Shown here piece by piece: positions 12,401 through 26,330 of a stretch of 64,000 nucleotides of DNA. The position numbers were made by a program, and so were the translations under genes. Position 1 is the first letter of the stretch, and each line of letters opens with the position of its first letter. Source of the stretch: Geosiphon pyriformis (lineage: Eukaryota; Glomeromycota; Glomeromycetes; Archaeosporales; Geosiphonaceae); assembly GCA_016748015.1 (NCBI GenBank), contig JAAOMT010000694.1, forward strand, positions 335,847-399,846, written 5' to 3'. Under the pieces are notes generated by a model. The model was not told where the DNA came from, did no database searches, and was given only the letters and a program-made list of their open reading frames with translations.

Positions 12401-15400
12401 ATAACTATTGTTTTATTTTTATTGTGCTGTCTATGTTCTTTTGGGGTTTTTTTTTCATCTTTTTAACATAACAAAAAATTAGTAAACCTAACAAAAAAAC
12501 AAACAATATATTGATATACCTTAATTATATTATAAAAGCTCTATATTTTTTATAATTTTTTGTATTGTTGGATCTATTCATTACTTGTTTTATGTTTACT
12601 TTACAAAATATCATTTTTTTTTCGACAGAATTAACATAAAATATTAATATCTTGTACAATAAAAATTTTATTATATTATTATTTATACTATTAAAATATA
12701 TATACATATTTTTTAAAAGTTAATAAATGCTCAAATATTCTATTCTGTTCTTGATATTTGTTTATGTTGTTATACTAATGTCTAAAATGCTATTGTATTT
12801 AATATCTTCAAATATTATTTTAAAACTTATACAAATTTTAAGATAAGATAAAAAAAAAGTTTACAGTTATTAATACCAATATAACAGATTGTTTATTTAA
12901 ATATATTATTTATCTTTTGTTATTTAAATAATTGTTTGTTCTCTTTTTGCTGTTTTTTATTACTAGTTAAACTATTAATTTCATAATTTCTAACTTAAAT
13001 ACTAATAAAAATCACGTTTTTTTTGTGATTACAATTTTATTATCTCAAATTATAATATCTAAAATAATGATATTTATTATTTTTTAATTTTGTTTGCAAA
13101 AAACTGTTGTATTATAAAAGAAAAATTTAATAAGATCTAGTTTTATAGAAGTAAATTCAATATATATAAAATAATTAAACTTGATTTTACTATTGTAAAA
13201 TATTATACTGTTAACTTGTATAATAAAAATTAAATTAAGTTTTTTTAAAAACTCTGAACCAATAAATATATTAAAAAAATTTTGTATAGTAATAGTTTGT
13301 AAATACATGTTTCAAAATTTGAGTTTTGACTAAATTACTTTGTTAATTATCAAAAAACATAGGATTTTACTGACAAGTTTACTTTAATTACTTGTGTTTA
13401 TAATAATGTGATTCTTAATTAAACTAACTAAATGCCTAAAACTTACATAAAAATTTCAGATTAATTTATTATATAACTTATAATATTAACTAATATTAAT
13501 TTGCTTAGATATATAGTAACAAAAAATTCCAGTATTTTATTAATATAATGTAAAATTTTTATATGGCTATTAACTAACTTGGATGCTTGTTATAAAAAAC
13601 ACAAGATTTTTAAATAAATTTATGTTCTAAAAATTACTAATACTTTTGTTATTTTTTTGATAATCATAATATATTTAGTTTTATGTATATTATTAACTTT
13701 TTTGCTATCACAAAATATTTTTTGTAACAAATTTGATAATAATTTTGTTAATAATATTTTGTCCAAAAAGATGATTTATATAGTAAATTTGATTTTTTAT
13801 TATTAAAACTGTAAAAATTGATGGTTTTTATATATAATAATTTAACATATTAAGTAAATAAAATAATTTATACAATTTTTCTCTTTTAAAGCTAATTTTA
13901 ATAAATAGATTATGACAATTTACAAGAGAGAAAATCGAAAATTTTAATAAAATGTCTGTAAAAAACATCATAAAATAATTATTACCTAAATTTGAAACAG
14001 TTTATAATATTTTTAACAGATTATAGAAATTATTATTTTTTAATAAGCATTCTGATTTTATCAAAAGCCAACAATATTTTTAATAAATATTTATTTAGCT
14101 TTTCCAACATAATTACAAGTTTTTTATAGTAAGCTGTTATTTTTTTTAAATGTTCTTAATTTAAGATCTTTTGATATTATTACTGTTTATGTTTTTTTAA
14201 ATTGAGCTTGCAAATATTTTATTTGATAACAAACTGAAATTTTCAAAATTGCTAAGTTTTATCTTATCTTTAATATTGTTCTAAAAACTTTTTTGCAAGT
14301 TGAATATATTATTATAAATATAACTAATGAGAATATTAAATATATAATTATATGTTTTTTTTAATATTTTCTCATAAAATTAAAGTTGTATGTTTACAAA
14401 CTCTAAATACTTGTAAAACAAAGCCACTAAAAAAATAAGCTTTTAAATATGTTTTTTTAGTGAGTTTATTAGCAATAACCAAATAATTTAGATAGCTGTT
14501 TAATTTAGAACTGTATAAATAAATATAAATAATTTAAATATTTTTTTTAACTGCTAATTTTTACAATAATTTGAACTTTTTTGTCTTGTTAATTTGTATT
14601 AGTAATATGTAAAAAGCATAAAACTGCTGTAGTATTTAATTTATTGTGTACTATTTTAAATAATAATAAAAATATTAATATAATTTTTTTAAGATTTTAT
14701 TAATGTACTTTTAAATATGCTTTTTAAGATATTATAATTTAGATTAAATTTTTGTGTATTGACACTAATTTACAAACCAGATGCTAAAATTTTTTCTATA
14801 AAATCAGCATTAAAATAAAAAACAAATAAATAAGTCCAATTTAACTAGTATTATAAATTGTATTTTGAAATTTTATTTAAAAAAAATCTTTATTTTCTAT
14901 TATTTAACCAGTTTTGCTATTTTTTTTAATATATATTACAATATATTTAAACTATTTTTCTTATATTATTTTTTATTAATTCATACTGTTTCTTGTTTTT
15001 TTTAAAATAAGTCTATAATTTAACTCAGCTATATTTTAACTTTACCTAATTAATAATATCTAAATGTTTCTTTTAAATAGTATTAATAACTTTCAAACTA
15101 TTTTTTCAACAAATATATATTTATTGTTTGCTTATTTTATTGTGTTTTAAAGTATTCTGTATAAATTTTATTGGTAATAACATCAAGATAATTTTTTAAA
15201 TATTGAAAAATAAATTTCAAAATTTGTTTTTAGTTTATGTTGTTAAGTTTATAAATATAAAAAAAAATATATAGTGTATATATTTATATTTTGTTGTATT
15301 TTCTTTTATTATGAAGTATATTATATTATAAAATAATTGTATACATTAAATTAAGTTGTCAAATTATTGTTTTTGTAATTAATATTTGATTATATAGCAT

Positions 15401-18400
15401 AAAAAATACTATTTTTTGTCATTTTAAGTAATATATTTATAATAACTAATAGATTTAATTTTACAAACAACAATTTATAAAGTATATATTCACTAAAACT
15501 ATTAATAAATATTCTTATACTTTAGTTATTTTAATAAAATATTATTAAATATATTATTATTTAGACTTAAATGTAAATTTGTAAATAATAAAATTATGCT
15601 TTATTTAAATATTTTTGAAAAGTTTAAGTATTATTAATTTTGTAAATATATGAAACAATCTTTTTTTTTGCTTTTTTTTTAAAATATTTTTAATAATATT
15701 ATAATTTTGTAATTTTATAATGATTTAATTTATATTAATTTTATATAAAGTTAAATGTAATTGAAATTTAAATCAAATAAAGCTATTAAAATATTACATT
15801 TTTTAATTATATTAGTTATTTTAAGTTTATATAATCAAATTTTTACTTTGTTTAATTTTGTTGTAATTTGTTTTAAATTATATTTAATCAAATTAACAAA
15901 TAAATACAATGCTTTAGTTTAAAAAAAATTATTTTAATAAAAGTAAGCAAAATTTATAAATTATTTAGAACTTATTTTATCTAAAATTAATAAGATTAAA
16001 ACAAATTACTTAGAATAATAAAAGAAAAAAAAGCAATATTGTTTAATATATATTCAAATTTAATAACAAAATAATTTTGTTAAAAAACAACTATTGAGAA
16101 AACAATTAATTAATAATATATTAAGATATAATTTAATATATAAAAAATTATAACTTATATTAAAAAAAATACTAAACAATAAAATTATTAAAACCAAATA
16201 AAGTTAAATAACTATTTAATTAAATTAAAATTAACTTAATAGAATTTTTGTTTATTATTATCAAAAACAACTAATTTATAATAATTATTTATTTTATTAA
16301 ATAACAAAAAGCCAAAATTATAAAAAGAGTTAATGTAGAATTAATAACAGAATTTATTTATTAAGTTTTAATTTGTTAATATAAATATTTAAAAAATTTA
16401 ATATTAAACCAATATATATATTTTTTAAATAACATATTAATAAAATTAAGCCAAAAATTTAATTATTGTTAAAGTTTTTGAGTTTTTATAAAAATAAATA
16501 ATTAAAATAAATTAATATTATTTTGCATTAAATTATTTAAAGCTATTATTACAAATTAAAATAATATGCTAATACATAACAAAAAAACAAATATTATATA
16601 GTAATAAAACAATTAACAGAAATAAATTATATTTTGTATAAATTTAATATATATGTTTGTTTTATAAATATCTTAATTGCTAATTTTCACAAAAAGTTTT
16701 TAAACTAATATAGTTTTATGTTTTAATCAAAATTTTTAAAATTCAATAACAAATATTTTTTGTATTTTTTAGTAATTATTTATTTAACAATATTTTTTAA
16801 AAGTTAACAACATATATATTAAGAAAAAAAACTAAGATTTTTTGTTTTACATGTTTAGAATAAAAGATATAAGAATATTAAGTTATTAATTCTTAGACTA
16901 TAAATTTATAATTAAATTAATAATTACATTATTAACTTTATTTTAAAATTAGAGTAGCTTATATATATAACTAAATATAATTGAATAATTAAAAATAATT
17001 GAATTATAACATTATAATATACTTATTAAAAACAACATATCTATAAGTTACAGTTATTTTAAAATTAAAATTAAAAATAATTTGCTCAAGTTTGAATTTA
17101 ATAATTAGTAAATATAACTGATAAATTTTTTTTAAGCTAATAATTCTAAAAATATTTTATTATTTGTTTTTAAATAAAACTTAAAGCAAACAACCTGAAT
17201 AGATTGCAATATTAAATTTATGTTAAAATTAACAAATTTGCTGTTTTAAATGCACAGTTATCAAAAATAATTATCTTAATTCTATTATTAATTACTTATA
17301 TAATATTATTTATTCGTGTAATACTACTAATGCAAAAATACAAAAAAAATTTCCAAAAAATTTGAAGCTAGAAACTAGTTTTTAAAGCAATAAAAATATA
17401 GTGTTATTTACAGTATATTAAATTTTTACACAAATTTCACAAATATTATCAACAATTTTGTTTAACAAAAAACCAAAAAAAACAATATTTTGTCTAAATT
17501 AATTTTTTTGTAAAAACTGTTTTATTTCATATAATGTCCAATATTATTAAAATTATCTATTGTAATATATGTATTTAAAAAATTTCTTCAATTAAAAATT
17601 ATTTAAAATTTTAAAATTCATATCAAGTTACATATACCAATTAAAATAACTCTAATTTTACTCTAATCGAATGCAAAAAATTGATATTAAGAGCTTTAAA
17701 AATGCAAATTTTGGGAAAAAACTTATTTAATTAATGTCAAATTTGAACTAAATATTTCGAAAACTAATTACTAATGTTAAAATTACAAATAATTACAAAA
17801 TTTGGTTTTAAAATTACTATTTTTTGCAATAATTAAACTAAACTTGAAATCAAGCTTAAATAAAAAAAATCAATATTAAAATCAAAAATATTAATTTTGA
17901 ATATACAAATAATATTACAATTTTTTTCCAACTTAACAAAACAAAACTAAAGTATGCCACTGAAAACAATAAAAATTACTTAGTCACTTTTTTTTGCTCA
18001 AAATTACCAATTTTATTTTGGTTTCAAATTAAGAAAATTTTGCCCAAACCAAACACAAAAAAACTTAAAGTTTTGGTTTAATTAATTATCTTAATATAAT
18101 TATTGAAAATTTTGTTATAAAATTAAGAAATTTTAATTAGATTAGTTTTAAATGAATTAGTATTAGTTATTAATTTATAGTGTAATAAAAATATTGAAAA
18201 AATATTTTTGTTCATTTTATTTTTAAATAAAAGAGATTTGTATTAGTAAATTGTATTTTTTTAAAATATTTAAACTTCTTAATTATTATAAAATGTATTT
18301 TTTAAGTTTTATTTTTTGCAAAATTTTTAACAAATTTTTAAAATATTTATTGCCATATAGTTTGAAATAATACATGATTTAATTATAATATTTAGTTGTA

Positions 18401-18800
18401 TATGTAAATTATTACAAATTAAGTTATTGATAAAATAAAAGACAAAAATAATTAATATAAATAATAAGATAAGAAAAATAATTTTATGCTAATTTTCGGT
18501 TCAAATAGATAACAGATAAACGAGAAACTACAAATAATGTAAAATTAATTAAATATGTTAACAATTTAATAAATATAATTAATTTGAAAAACTCAGTTGT
18601 TAATTTTTCCAAAAAAATTTGAAAATAGAAATAATGTTTATGATTTTTAACAAAAAATAATACATTGTTATAATTTTAATAATTTTAAAATTTCAGCAGT
18701 TATTTATTTAAGAAATTATAAAAGCAAGTTTTTTATTTATTAAGTTAATTTTAACAAAATACAAATTAAAAAAAATTAATTGCAGAAACTTGATTTCTAT
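9401..18800. other. Extreme AT-rich gene desert
   Basis: About 9.4 kb made almost entirely of A and T (by eye 85-90%), with short runs of T, A, TAA and TTA. Open frames here (9,655-9,840, 9,854-10,216, 12,525-12,707, 13,084-13,308) give only Ile/Lys/Asn/Phe-rich strings without motifs. I found no convincing coding relic, repeat array or RNA. It could be an AT-rich isochore, centromere-like heterochromatin, or old sequence eroded beyond recognition. Confidence 0.8.
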
Positions 18801-21240
18801 CTTCTTTGAAATTTATTGCCTCAAAAAAGAATTGTATAAAAGATATAAGATGTAAGGTTTAAGGTTTTAGGTTGGATGTGAAAAAGTAGTTTTCTTCTGG
18901 AAAAAATTTTTTAATTAAATTCCCTGCTAAAATGCAAGAAATATTTAAAAAATAACAAAACCCAAGTAAGGCCCTTATAAAATGCCTATCTTAATCTATT
19001 TGTTTAAAATTTTGTTTTTATAAAAATTTCTTTGTCGAAATTAATGAAGTTTTTTGATTTTAGGATCCTGTTAATTATTTTTTTAAAAAAAACAATGTAA
19101 TACTTTACTTTCAATTAAGAGCATGTTATTACTGGAAAGTTATATTGAAAAAAAAAATTTTGAATGTGGAAATTGCCAATTATTATTTGTTGAAATTTAT
19201 TTTGCAGCATAAAATTTTTTAGAATATTTTGTACTTTAAGTTTTATTAAAAAATTTAATTTTTTACCAAACTCCTTAGATTTGCTAAAAATAATAGTATT
19301 ATAGTAAATTTTTCTATTCAGTTACTATATATTAATTATATAGGATAATATTTTACTTTAAAAATAAATTTTTGACTTGATTATTGACTCAATTGTTTAA
19401 ACTTTTTTAGAAAAATTTAATTAACATAGTCTAAAATTTCTAAATCTCTTTCTTATTATTCCAAATTTTATTTATTAAATATAATTAGCTTTAAAATAAA
19501 TAAAAACTATTTGTAATTTTCAATCTTTGTTGATTAAATTTGATTTTTTTTATTGAATAATTTACAATATTTAATTCAAAAGCTCTTTTTTTTATTATCT
19601 CACTTATTTTATTGTTTTTAATCCTTTATATATGTTTTTATCTTTTAGTTTCAAATTTAAATTAAATCAAAAATTTATTTTTAATTAACTAATAAATCAA
19701 AATTAATATTATTTAAAAATTTGGTCTTTAATATACAATTTTAAAAGTATTTATAGAAAATATGTAGATATATTTTAAATCACATTTTTTATTTGTTTAT
19801 AATTAATCAAAGTATTTATTAATTTTATACAAAAATAATATTTAATTATCAAATTTTCATAAAATATATTTAGAAAGATCATTCCAAGCTTGTTTAAATA
19901 CAATTTAAGTTCTGGATAATTAAATAATAGTGTGAAATATGACAAAAATCATAACTATAAAAGATTCTCTGTTAACTTTGGAATCATATAGAATGATATT
20001 TTTTGTGTAAAATATTTTCTATTAAATCCTTATTGGAATTGTGTGAAAACATTTTTTCAGAAAAAAAAATTTTTTTAATATTTTAATTTTTATAATTTGA
20101 CTTGTTTTTTATGATGTGTTTTAATTATTGCAAATTTATATTGGAATGTAAAATTACAATTTATTGTATGTCCAGAATAGATTTTTTATACATAAGTATG
20201 ATAATAGTTTATTATTTAAATAAGAGCTTCTTTTAATTTTATTAAGTAAATAAATGAATAACTAAATAACACAATTAATTCAAAAAATTGATAATCTAGA
20301 TATTTAATAGATAAGCTAATCAAAAAATTTAGAATAAAAGGAATTAGAAAAAAAATATGAAATTTACACTTTAAAAAATGAGGATATTTATATAATATAA
20401 TAAAGATCTGTTTCCATAAATGATCAAAAAAAGAAAAAGAAAACATCTATTGGACTCAAGTAATTTGCCTGAATGTTTGGAGGCACTTTTGGCCATGAAA
20501 TATGAACACCATGTTTTTTATGCTGTGACCATTTATATTATTCAGTCTAATATATTAATTTTCACATAAAAGATATGCATCCTATGGTTTTAAGAGGGAT
20601 GTGAATTTAATTTCCCATACTGATTGTATTTAGCCATTTTAGGATAATCAAGTCAAAAAAAATGAGTCATGAAGATCTGCTTAATATTATATTAGTCTGC
20701 ATAATATTATAAAAAGTTTCAAAAAGTAATGCTTTGTTTTTAATAATTACATATTAAAAACTCAGAAGATATCTTCAAATTAATTTTATTAAAAAAGTCT
20801 AGTTAACTCCATCCTTGTATTCTTGAATTCTTGTTTTCGTGTTTTCATGTGAAAAACAAACACGTAATTTTTGATAAACTTAGAAGCAGTAACATATATA
20901 AAAAGGTGTTCTCTGCCTTTAAGCAAAATTTTATCCTATATGGGATTACTTTTATTTTTATTGGCAATGAATTACCAATGTCTACTAATTCACAAACACA
21001 ATAGTTATAACCAATATGACTAACAACTCACCACTTATGACTCACAAATTCAAAAAACACTAAAAAAATCTAAGAGAGATTTATTTTTGTCTCCAGTTGT
21101 ACTGATAATTGCAGCAGATCTCTAAGATTAAAACCTTTAGGTAAGAGTGTTGACATATCTTTTCTAGCTCTAAGTATTGGGTAAAAAAGGAGAGTATTTT
21201 TTAATGGAAGAACTCCAACCTTAACCAAAAAAACTCAACC
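18801..21240. other. AT-rich intergenic DNA without a recognised gene
   Basis: G+C rises relative to the desert to the left. The frame at 20,216-20,446 (minus) is a Phe/Ile/Leu-rich string and is not accepted as a gene. Short stretches resembling the minisatellite units further right (ACTAATTCACAAAC, CAACTCACCACTTATG) appear at about 20,980-21,050. Confidence 0.6.
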
Positions 21241-21298
21241 AAGCATGGAGTTTCCAACTTCTTTATATCACCAAATGTGGTGTTCTCTAATCATTGTA

Positions 21299-21450
21299 CA
21301 TGCACCTATTCTGCCGAATGTTTATTTTCACTTATGGTCTATGAAATAAATTGTTATACTTCTGTGCATGTACCCATTTTGCCAAATGTCTGCTTCCACT
21401 TATGATCAATGACAATAATTGTTATTGTTTCCACTTATGGTTATTGATGT
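21299..21450. repeat. Degenerate tandem repeat, about 68-bp unit
   Basis: Two clear copies begin at about 21,299 (CATGCACCTATTCTGCCGAA) and 21,367 (CATGTACCCATTTTGCCAAA). Each is followed by TT(T/C)CACTTATGxTCxATGA. A partial third copy (TTTCCACTTATGGTTATTGA) starts at about 21,428. Copies differ by scattered transitions, so the array is old. Confidence 0.7.
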
Positions 21451-21549
21451 ACATCATGGATTAAACTGTCCCTATCTACTATTTAGTGAATAGAATGGGC
21501 TTGGCAAATTAGCAAAAAAAAAAGACCCTATTGAGATTAACACTAGTTT

Positions 21550-21870
21550 AATACCAACAATTGACGGATAAATACTGCTTACCAATAATTCACAAATTCA
21601 ACATTTGAATAACCACTGGCCATCAAAAATGTGCAAATTCAATCTTTGAATAACCACTGCCCACCAAAAATGCGTGATTTCAAATATAACCACCACTCAC
21701 CAATAATTCACAACTCAACATTTCAATAATTACTGGTTACCAAAAATGTGTAAATTCAACATTCAAATATAACCATCACCCAACAGTAATTCACAATTCA
21801 ACATTCGAATAACCATGCTCACTAGCAATTTGCAATCCAACATTTGAATAACCAATGAATATAGAATAGA
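21550..21870. repeat. Degenerate minisatellite with AATTCACAA/CAACATTTGAATAACCA units
   Basis: The core AATTCACAA(A)TTCAACATTTGAATAACCA alternates with (C/A)CCA(T/C)CAAAAATGxGxAAATTCAA. At least five to six imperfect iterations occur over about 320 bp, with units of about 40-60 bp. The region has no ORF. Confidence 0.75.
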
Positions 21871-21961
21871 AATTCATAAACAATTAATCATAAAATAACT
21901 GAATTAAATTTTAGGGTTAGGTAATAAGGAATTGATAATTGTTAGTCTGTTATTTATGCCT

Positions 21962-22080
21962 TGTAAGAATAAAGAGTGGGAGGGGAGTAGTTTAAGATTT
22001 CTTACAAGAATGAAAAGTGGGAGGGGGTAGTTGTAGTTTAAGATTTCTTACAAGAGTGAAGAGTGGAAGAAGGTAGCCAC
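21962..22080. repeat. Three-copy G-rich tandem repeat, 40-46 bp unit
   Basis: Three neighbouring units share TTACAAGA(A/G)TGAA(A/G)AGTGG(G/A)AG followed by a G-rich run, TAG and TTTAAGATTTC. They start near 21,962, 22,001 and 22,048. The G runs stand out in AT-rich surroundings. An open frame at 22,063-22,266 runs out of the last copy but has no supporting motif. Confidence 0.8.
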
Positions 22081-22946
22081 ATTTGTCAATTATCTTTTCT
22101 ATATCCATCTAGTCTATATAGGAATAAAACTTTATCAGTATATAACAAAGTTATCAGGGAAGGGTTTTTACAATGGCAAAATTGTTTACCCATTGCCAAT
22201 TCTGATAACCTCTTCTTATTTACTGTTTATTGTTTAAGCCTATTGAAATTTAATTCAGAAATTTGAAATGATCGATATAAAATATTTAAGAAACCGAATG
22301 TATAATAAACTATTGTAATTAATATAAGTATTTTTAAATGATAATAGTTCGGTAATAAATATAAGAATTGCTAATATTAGCTTAAGTCCAAACAATAATA
22401 ACTTTATTTTTAAACCACTGATCAAATATCCTTGAGACCTTTTTTACACAAGTTCGGATTAAAATATTAAAATTAGGTAATATTGAGCATGCTTAATATA
22501 TTTTTTCACCGTGTAAAACGAAAACCCTCTGCCCTTGCTATCGAAATATATTAATTTGGTCAGCACGAATAAAATATTTTATGGTCAGTATTAATTCGGA
22601 AATATTTTTATGTCCATAAGTTTTAAATGAGAAAAATGTGGGTGTTTATTTTAATTAAAACCATAATTTTAAATTGAAAACAAATTTTATTGGGATTTGA
22701 TAATTTTATTTTAATTTGGCTCAAATTAAATCCACGCTAAAATAATTTTCAATGAAGGCAAGGCTAAAATAAAATTTTAATTACTTCAATTTTTTGAACC
22801 TTTTCATTTAAAAATAGCGAAGCCTTAAATTTATTAAAAAAAGGCAATAGACAATATATCTAAATAAATATTTTCTAGAAAAATTAATTATCGGGATTAA
22901 ATTTAATTTTAGTGTCCTTATTTTTGATAGTAAAAAAAATGGTCAT

Positions 22947-23970
22947 TTAAGAATGATTGACCGTTACCATAGGAGGACATTGTGATATCCTTTGTCCTAA
23001 ATAAGGACCAATATGTGATGGGAAAGATTCTTCATTCGATGCATTCTCGGTTCCACCATTGCATTCCTAAATATATAAAAAATGGTTAATAATTGTTAAA
23101 GAATTGTTCAGATCAAAAACAAATTTTCGATTCTATAACAACTAACTTTGCTTTTTAACTTTATCCCGCTCGTGGTTTTGAGGCCTGGGCATAAATAAAT
23201 GTCCGATTATTATCGGAAGTAGCACAGCCACAATCTTTTGGCGATATCCAAAGCTCCTGTCCATGGTGTAAATATTGTGCTTTCTGATAACTCATTGGAT
23301 ACTTGGGTATAAAATTATTATAATATGTCACTCTATATATTTTTAGATTCTTAAAGGAGCTTAAGAGCGAATTGGTAGTTTCCCGAATCGAGGTTCACCA
23401 TATGTGTAAACTTCAATTTGAGATAATTCAGGCGCTTTTACTGTCAAGAGTTCGAAAGCTCCAAGTACAACAAACACTAAAAATTAATGTCAATTAGATG
23501 AGTCTTGTCGAGAAATTCGATCAAAATATAAATATTTATGTACCACCACCAAGCCCATGTCCAACAAAACTCAAATTATGTGCTGGCGGAATTCCTTTTC
23601 GTCTATGGCCAATTTGACGCCTTAACTCTGTCCACCCAAGTTGAGATTTAAGGGAAAAATTTTCATCGATCATCAGATCATTTATACTTTTGTATCGCGT
23701 TTGGAGTAGTTTTTCCGAGGTAACTTCAAAATCTAACTCTTTGGCACGAATCTGGATCAAGAAAATTTGGTTTTTACGTATGCGTGTTATTTTCACTAAG
23801 ATAGATGATTGAGATTTGAATTTTAAAAAAAAGAAATTTTGGGGAATTAATCATAAAGTAAGTAATATAATGTATATAATGTAAGATGCTAATACCATAA
23901 ATTCAAGATGCTTCACTAGCGAAAAGACTGAATTTTTTCAATTTTTTCATAAACAGATTATCCGATCGGG
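22947..23970 (-). pseudogene. Class-3 lipase-like pseudogene (GHGLGG)
   Basis: A broken third member of the lipase-like family. In minus order: an N-terminal piece KKFSLFASEAS interrupted by TGA (23,903-23,905); the exon ending FVGHGLGG at 23,544 with a GTACAT donor; intron 23,477-23,543; an exon from 23,476 reading VFVVLGAFELLTVKAPE... to GEPRFGK. Two apparent 1-nt insertions (about 23,376 and 23,356) and the stop TAA at 23,361-23,363 follow. Homology resumes in a shifted frame (NLKIYRVTYYNNFIPKYPM, then YLHHGQELWI). A stop (TAA, 23,162-23,164) precedes the final exon 22,947-23,066, which begins ECNGG and contains HIGPYLG, as in the intact paralogues. Gly again replaces the nucleophile Ser. 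The frameshifts could be sequencing errors at homopolymers, but four separate lesions argue for a true pseudogene. Confidence 0.8.
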
Positions 23971-24019
23971 GTAAACCTTTTTTTAGATGATATGTTGCTT
24001 ATATGACGCTTCGATCGGT

Positions 24020-24850
24020 TCCAATAGCCATAATAATCATAATCGCTTTCATGAGATAAATTTTACTTGAGTGTTGAACTACACTTTTCTAATGATTCTA
24101 CTCGAATTTAACTATATTATTGACTTTAATCTAAAGATAAAAAAATATTTAATTTTTACTTTTCAATTTTTTTTTATAATTTCGAAGGTTTTGCTCATAT
24201 GGTTAATAAAAAAATAAATAGTCAAATCTATAACTAGATTTTCAACTGTGATATTATAATTAACAAAAACTAAATTGTTTTTACAATTAATTTCTTTTTA
24301 ATAAAAATAATTAATAGCCTCAAAATCAATCAGCCATTAGCTCTGTTGAATTAATTAACTGTCTTTATTTTTAAAATCCAAAATTAATTTTTTTTTTAGA
24401 AATTAAATTATTTTGCTTGTAATATTAATAATGCTTGATTTAAATATAATTTAACAACAAAACTTTGAAAATTTATTCTTATTACATTGGAGTAGTTTCA
24501 AAATAGTCTTTTTACAAAACTTTCAAAAAAAAGTCTGTAAACCTTTTTTTATTAGGGTAAATATTGCTTGTTTAATTATCTTTTGGAAAATCAGAGTAAT
24601 ACGATAGCAAAAATTTTATTACCCTTGATTTACATAATATAAATCTTAGATTTTGCAAATTCCGATAGCCCTATGAATAGTTTTTAACTTATATTTCTTG
24701 ATTAAAAATCTTTTTAGAAATTGAATTGAACTTTTTTTAAGCAAAAATTCTCTTAATAAGCAGATAATTTTTTAAGCATTTTTTCCAAATAACCTTTTTA
24801 ATCTTATATAAAGTTCAATATATAAGTTTTTTTTTTACAATAAATTTTAT
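24020..24850. other. AT-rich spacer, no gene seen
   Basis: Intergenic DNA between two decayed loci. No ORF, repeat or motif of note was recognised. Confidence 0.6.
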
Positions 24851-24852
24851 TT

Positions 24853-26330
24853 ATGAATAAAACTGATAGTATTGAGACACATAAAGCATTTGAATGTGGT
24901 TTTAGCCTGGCATTTTCTGTAAAGTCTCTTACAAATAATGGCACATATTACTCTAATCAATGTCTCTCAATATATTAATGACAAAATAATCTTAAGTTTT
25001 TCTAAAATTATGGAACTGGGTTTGAATATAGTATTAGCAGAGATCAAATCTCTTTCTTAGAAAGTGGTTCTGTATTAGATATTACTCTGTTGGTTACTAA
25101 ACCTGAATTTAATAAACCATAGAATTTTAATTAAGAATCCTCTTGGTTCACTCAGGATTTTTCATGATTTTTTAAACAAATGTTGCTTTTGCCTACCTCT
25201 GGTTAGAATTTGGGTAATTTTCTTTATGACTTCTTGCTAAATAATACCATTTAGGAAGCTTATAAGGTAGGCAAGGATTCGAATATTACTGTCTTTCAAG
25301 TTGGTTTACTGAAATTTAAAATATATTCGAAATGAATATATTTTTCAAACTTTTCTCTCTTCATTTTTGGTGGACCAGTTTTTGCAAAGCTTACTTTATC
25401 ATAGATAAAGTATTTAATAATTCTACAGTCGATTCAACATTACCTTTACCAAATGATATGATTATCCTGTGGTCTAATAAACCTACATTATTCAAATTAA
25501 AATGTCAGTAAAAAATGTTTTCATATATCAAAAAAATGAGGTTACTTTGAATTTATAATAAAACTTCCAGCATAATTGCCATATTGTTTATTAGAAACAA
25601 ATGGAAAAACAATATCAGTTACAGTAATAAAAAGTGCTTTTAACATATCTAACACACAATATTTTGCTAAAAATGATTGGATAATAGCAGGTAACTCGAA
25701 TTTTATAATGAAATTTCAAGTACAGTTACCCTATTTCTAATCCAGATGAAAGAAAAATTGAATAAAATCTATCTGATATATTCTAAATTTGAGTTTTTAT
25801 TTTATAAAAATATTAGCCTTATACATTGGTTTCTTACGTTTAACCCCGGACTGTAATTTCTTTTTCAAAAGGGCTTTCAAAAATAGAGACTAAAAAATTT
25901 ATTGAGCAACTGCATATCAAATTATTCTGACTGAACTTAACACAAATTAGAATGTCAAATTCCCAGTTAATCATTTTCACTAATCAAAATACTTCAAAAT
26001 AGTAATTCATTAGAAATTGCTAATAATTTAAATACAATGGTTCAAAATAAAGCTATTAATGTACATTAATTTGAGTCTTAATATTGCATTTATTTTAAGA
26101 AATAAAAAAGAGTTGAAAAGGGAATCTATCGAAATCATTGATCATAAGATTGATAACCGAGATTAGTATAATCAGGCCAAGAAATTTTACGACTCCATAG
26201 TTCTTTCAAAAGTGATTTAAGATAATTGGTTCACTCCCATTAGCATTCATTCACATACGAGTTTTTTATATGAAGCTTTCCGGTTTCAACTTAAACATCG
26301 ATAAGCATGAATTAATCTTCAAGATTTAAT
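24853..26330 (+). pseudogene. Decayed gene of unknown family, many stops
   Basis: Coding-like sequence on the plus strand. It opens with ATG at 24,853 and FECGFSLAFSVKSLTNNGTY. From about 25,021 one frame reads GFEYSISRDQISFLESGSVL, then DITLLVTKPEF, SSWFTQDFS, FLYDFLLNN and EAYKVGKDSNITVFQVGLLK, interrupted by TAG, TAA and TGA without loss of frame. After frameshifts, TISVTVIKSAFNISNTQYFA appears near 25,620, HWFLTFNP near 25,830, and YDSIVLSKVI plus TPISIHSHTSFLYEAFRFQL near 26,190-26,300. The non-random amino-acid use and long stop-only stretches mark a former gene. I do not recognise the product. It may be one gene or two neighbouring relics. Confidence 0.65.

Noticed and set aside
18850-18882. 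Telomere-like GGTTTAAGGTTTTAGGTTGG stretch
   Set aside because: Too short and irregular for a telomere or interstitial telomeric array.
20216-20446. 76-codon hydrophobic minus-strand ORF, possible membrane protein
   Set aside because: Phe/Ile/Leu/Tyr-rich composition expected from AT-rich DNA; no charged-residue topology pattern, no splice context, no homologue recognised.
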